Source: Candidatus Poribacteria bacterium (GTDB taxonomy: Bacteria > Poribacteria > WGA-4E > WGA-3G). Taken from it: a stretch of 55,403 bases of DNA. Positions 52,942 through 55,403 of this stretch are shown piece after piece. The position numbers and the translations under genes were made by a program. The DNA lies in contig JAJECN010000018.1 in assembly GCA_022821965.1 (NCBI GenBank), positions 1 to 55,403 of the forward strand, written 5' to 3'. The notes under the pieces are model-generated. The model did no database searches and had not been told where the DNA came from. It worked only from the letters and a program-made list of their open reading frames with translations. Within the stretch, counting starts at the first letter, position 1. Each line of letters opens with the position of its first letter.

Positions 52942-53571
52942 TCAGACTTCTTTGGGCCTCCTAAAGGGTTCGTCCTGTAGGTAAGGCTGTAGCATGTGCT
53001 GGAGTTTCTGCCGGGCATGGTATAGATGCGATTTGATGGTACTTTCCGACTTGTTCACGTGTGAGGCGATCTCTTTTATCAGGAGTCCGTCTCGGTAATG
53101 AAGCTCAAAAACCTGGCGCTGGTGAAAGGGGAGTTGACGCACACACTGGTTTATGATGCCTCTGAGCTCCTTCTTTTCAAGGATTTCATCGGGACCGGGT
53201 TGCATCTGTGTCATTTGGAGGACATCATCGGCGTTATCAGGTAACTCTTCGCATGCGAAAACGAACTGTCTCTTTTGTTTGCGAAGGTAATCTTTACAAC
53301 AATTGACAGCAATTCGGTAGAGCCAACTGTAAATTAAAGATCCTCCTTTGAACCTCGGCAACGCTTGCCATGCTTTGAGGAATACTTCTTGGCAGAGGTC
53401 CTCCGCTGCTTCGTGGTGGCGAACCCACCGGTAAATAAGTTTATAGATTCTCTCTTGATACATAAGCACGATGGGCGTAAATGCTTCTGTATCGCCCTTC
53501 TGGATTCGGGTGATGAGTTCTGCCTCATTGAGAGAATTGAATTCCTCATGTCCCTTTAAAGTTGCATTCAT
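52942..53571 (-). CDS. Free ECF sigma factor
   Basis: 209 residues. Region 2 is HHEAAEDLCQEVFLKAWQAL, followed by FKGGSLIYSWLYRIAVNCCK. Region 4 is LPFHQRQVFELHYRDGLLIK then EIASHVNKSESTIKSHLYHA. There is no anti-sigma gene beside it. GAGGGAGG precedes the ATG. Regulon site 7 ends 52 nt upstream, so it may drive its own transcription and the other six units. The three sugar-phosphate genes follow on the same strand. Confidence 0.9.
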   Translation of the reverse strand: MNATLKGHEEFNSLNEAELITRIQKGDTEAFTPIVLMYQERIYKLIYRWVRHHEAAEDLCQEVFLKAWQALPRFKGGSLIYSWLYRIAVNCCKDYLRKQKRQFVFACEELPDNADDVLQMTQMQPGPDEILEKKELRGIINQCVRQLPFHQRQVFELHYRDGLLIKEIASHVNKSESTIKSHLYHARQKLQHMLQPYLQDEPFRRPKEV

Positions 53572-53622
53572 AATTTGCCTCCCTCACGCCACTCTTAGAG
53601 TGTGATGCTCTTTTGTAATGAA

Positions 53623-53654
53623 GGACACAATTTTTGCGGGAAAGGGTGCATAAT
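53623..53654 (-). promoter_or_regulatory. Regulon promoter-like element, site 7 (ECF sigma unit)
   Basis: Minus strand: TTATGCACCC, 15 nt, GTGTCCTTCAT. The spacer is one shorter than in the other six. Confidence 0.7.
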
Positions 53655-53768
53655 AGGTTTGCTATGTCTCGTCATTTTTGTGATTTAGGGAATGGCGATC
53701 AGCAGTCGGCAGTCAGGGGAATAGTTGTCAGCTTGCATTGCAGTGAGACTTATCGGTCGTCAGTTAAG

Positions 53769-53797
53769 AGTCAGGAATCGGAGTTCCGTCCTACAGA
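53769..53797. repeat. REP-like short palindrome, copy 3
   Basis: GTCAGGAATCGGAGTTCCGT then CCTACAG, kin to copy 2 at 5727. No gene is seen between 53655 and 54341. Confidence 0.45.
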
Positions 53798-53842
53798 AAG
53801 CAGTCGGAAACCTTGCCAGCGAGTGGTGAAAGGGAAGGGCAG

Positions 53843-53890
53843 AAGGGTGGAAGAAGGGAAGGGTGGAAGAAGGGAAGGGTGGGAAGAGAT
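53843..53890. repeat. 16-bp purine-rich tandem repeat
   Basis: AAGGGTGGAAGAAGGG occurs at 53843 and 53859, with a third partial copy from 53875. The block is almost purely purine on this strand. Role unknown; it may be slippage-prone filler between regulon and origin. Confidence 0.6.
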
Positions 53891-54004
53891 TAGAGAGTGT
53901 CGGTGAAGCGAGGCAGCGGTAATTTGGACGCACAGGCTCTGTTATTGGAGTCGGGAATGGGGGTTGCTTTTGTGGAAGAGGACTTCAATTCTTTAAATTT
54001 ATTT

Positions 54005-54075
54005 ATTGTTAAACAACAAAAATAGGGACCCTTCTCTGAAAAAAGAGACCGTTTGGGTGCATGTTGTTTAACAAT
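54005..54075. repeat. 14-bp inverted repeat in the origin region
   Basis: ATTGTTAAACAACA (54005-54018) and TGTTGTTTAACAAT (54062-54075) are exact complements. Inner arms ACCC/GGGT and TCTCT/AGAGA extend the pairing to a long cruciform. It lies between the regulon and the rep iterons and may be a replication or copy-control site. Confidence 0.55.
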
Positions 54076-54148
54076 TTTAATATGTTTAAGAATGTTTAAA
54101 TGTTTTAAGGGGGCGATGCGACCACGCCACACCTACGTTTGCGGATTT

Positions 54149-54285
54149 TAAGGCATAGGTTTATATCGCTAAAGGCATAGGTTTATATTGAGACCTCTAA
54201 AAACCTACTGCTGGTGGGGGCAAAAGATGGGATTTTTGAGGTTTAAGGCATAGGTTTATATCGCTAAAAGCATAGAAATTATTGG
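54149..54285. repeat. Iterons upstream of rep
   Basis: AGGCATAGGTTTATAT begins at 54151, 54173 and 54246, with a degenerate fourth at about 54268. Pairs are 22 nt apart. Located 60-190 nt before rep, they are the expected binding sites of the Rep_3 initiator for both replication and autorepression. Confidence 0.75.
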
Positions 54286-54341
54286 TAAAATTTATACTTT
54301 TATGATAAAATATTAACAAATATCCGGAGGAGGTAGGATGA

Positions 54342-55403
54342 ATGAACTTAGAGAAAGTGAATGAAGTCATCAAAGCGAGCCCAGCCATCCAGATTCAGAG
54401 CAGGATTTCGCTTTTACAACGTCGGGCATGGAATGTGTTGCTGGCAAACGCCTACAACGAGCTTCCAGATAAAGACATCCATAGTGTGAGTATGGTAGAA
54501 CTCGCGGCGAAACTCGGTTTCGGCGATGGGAATCAGGAATATCTGAAAGAGGTGTTAAAGTCAATTGTTGATTGCACGGTCGAATGGAATGTTCTCAATA
54601 AAGACAATAAGGAGGTCTGGGGTGCTGCCAGCCTCTTAGCATTTGTAGAGATAGAAGATGGTATCTGTTGTTACCAGTTTCCACATCCATTGCGGCTGAG
54701 ACTCCACAACCCCCGTGTCTACGCCAAGTTGAACCTACGGTTACAAAACCGGTTCACCAGTAAATATGCGCTCGTTTTATGGGAGGTCTGTTTCGACTAT
54801 TTCGATATTGCGCGGGATCAAGGCGAAACGCCATTCATTCCACTTGAAACCTTCCGGGAGTTGATGGGGTTGCCAACCGACGATTATACAACATTTAAAT
54901 CCTTAAATCAGTGGGTGATTAAACCTGCGATTAAGGAAATTAACGACTTGACGGACTACTGTGTTGAGATGGAACAGAAACGTGTTGGACGGAAGATCGG
55001 GTTCCTGAAGTTCCGTATCACGCGAGCCGAGCAGGTTGCGATTCAGGAGTCGCTGTTCCCGGATATAGAGAACTTGCCGGTTATTGCTGTGGAACTTGTG
55101 CAGGCGGGTATTGATCGGAAAGTGGCGCTGCGTATTGCTGAAGAAGACTGGGACTTCGTGAATCCTGCGAAGTTGCCGTCTCCGGGGAGTTATGCTGATT
55201 TTCTGTCGTATATTTCGGAGAAGATAGAGATGTCGGTGGAATCGGCGAGTGTGAAGAATCGTGCGGGTTATATTGTTGAGGCGATCCGTGAGAACTATGA
55301 GGACGCTGAACTCCAAAAGGCGCGAGAGATACGCGCCGAAAAGGCGAAAGAAAAGGAACTGGAGGATTTGACGACGGAGTTCAACGCGAAAAAGAGAACC
55401 CTG
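54342..55403 (+). CDS. Rep_3-family plasmid replication initiator (partial, runs off end)
   Basis: 354 codons visible with no stop. The N-terminal winged-helix domain includes SLLQRRAWNVLLANAYNELP. The second has SKYALVLWEVCFDYFD, PLETFRELMGLPTDDY and QWVIKPAIKEINDLTDY, classic for Rep_3/RepB-type initiators that bind iterons. A helical charged C-terminal part follows (from about 230). ATG 54342 has GGAGGAGGTAGG upstream and overlaps an 8-codon mini-frame starting at 54338. If the molecule is circular, the frame continues from base 1 and stops at 163-165 within the left iterons, giving about 408 residues. Confidence 0.9.
   Translation, partial: MNLEKVNEVIKASPAIQIQSRISLLQRRAWNVLLANAYNELPDKDIHSVSMVELAAKLGFGDGNQEYLKEVLKSIVDCTVEWNVLNKDNKEVWGAASLLAFVEIEDGICCYQFPHPLRLRLHNPRVYAKLNLRLQNRFTSKYALVLWEVCFDYFDIARDQGETPFIPLETFRELMGLPTDDYTTFKSLNQWVIKPAIKEINDLTDYCVEMEQKRVGRKIGFLKFRITRAEQVAIQESLFPDIENLPVIAVELVQAGIDRKVALRIAEEDWDFVNPAKLPSPGSYADFLSYISEKIEMSVESASVKNRAGYIVEAIRENYEDAELQKAREIRAEKAKEKELEDLTTEFNAKKRTL

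Noticed and set aside
53890-54132. Minus-strand frame before the origin
   Set aside because: It runs across the perfect inverted repeat and AT-rich DNA, with no ribosome site and no protein-like pattern.

Overview
The window looks like a large accessory replicon, probably a plasmid, from an uncultured bacterium with two membranes. I suspect a sponge- or environment-associated lineage such as Candidatus Poribacteria: an ECF sigma factor fused to Asp-box repeats, a CBM9/DUF5916 protein, NEW3-type export genes and short 'CGGAGTTCC(C/G)xCCTAC' palindromes all suit it. That is inference; there is no rRNA or housekeeping marker. The plasmid reading rests on a Rep_3-type initiator running off the right end, iterons just upstream of it, a second iteron set at the left end, a primase-helicase and a HicAB-like pair. 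No tRNA, rRNA or CRISPR array was seen.

Region 1 (1-5.5 kb and 53.6-55.4 kb) is the replication backbone: two iteron families, AT-rich and palindromic stretches, Rep, an AEP-like primase fused to a helicase, a ribbon-helix-helix-like protein and HicA/HicB. If the molecule is circular, rep reads across the junction and stops inside the left iterons.

Region 2 (6.3-25.5 kb) is an unusual biosynthetic island. A plus-strand unit encodes two GT2 glycosyltransferases, a CBM9/DUF5916 outer-membrane protein and an ABC exporter. It converges on an eleven-gene minus-strand operon: SAM methyltransferase, fold-III PLP decarboxylase, a class II Asn/Asp-tRNA synthetase catalytic core without anticodon domain, an MccF-type S66 peptidase, a cupin/JmjC oxygenase, two APH-type kinases, an NTP_transf_5 nucleotidyltransferase, a GT2, an Mrp/MinD ATPase and an HprK-like kinase. 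The mix of MccF-type immunity, a synthetase-like enzyme and a decarboxylase suggests a small aminoacyl or peptidyl antimetabolite with its own resistance. No precursor peptide was found. Gene remnants mark the edges.

Region 3 (25.7-53.6 kb) is the most striking part: an apparently undescribed secreted-peptide modification system, present as two shuffled modules. Each module has (i) a 64- or 84-residue peptide with a Flp-prepilin-like leader (SExG, then Lys at +5, a hydrophobic helix and SQA) and a short Ser- or Cys-rich tail; (ii) an A24 prepilin-peptidase-like membrane protease; and (iii) a pair of GT-B glycosyltransferases, each with an N-terminal PqqD/RRE-like domain and a shared C-terminal domain. 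Nearby lie a transglutaminase-like protein, a split ABC exporter with a TolC homologue, and three sugar-1-phosphate genes that could supply the donor. All seven transcription units in this region are preceded by the same element, TGCACC(C/T)-N15/16-GTGTCC/A, including both ECF sigma genes. This points to one autoregulated regulon confined to this 28 kb.
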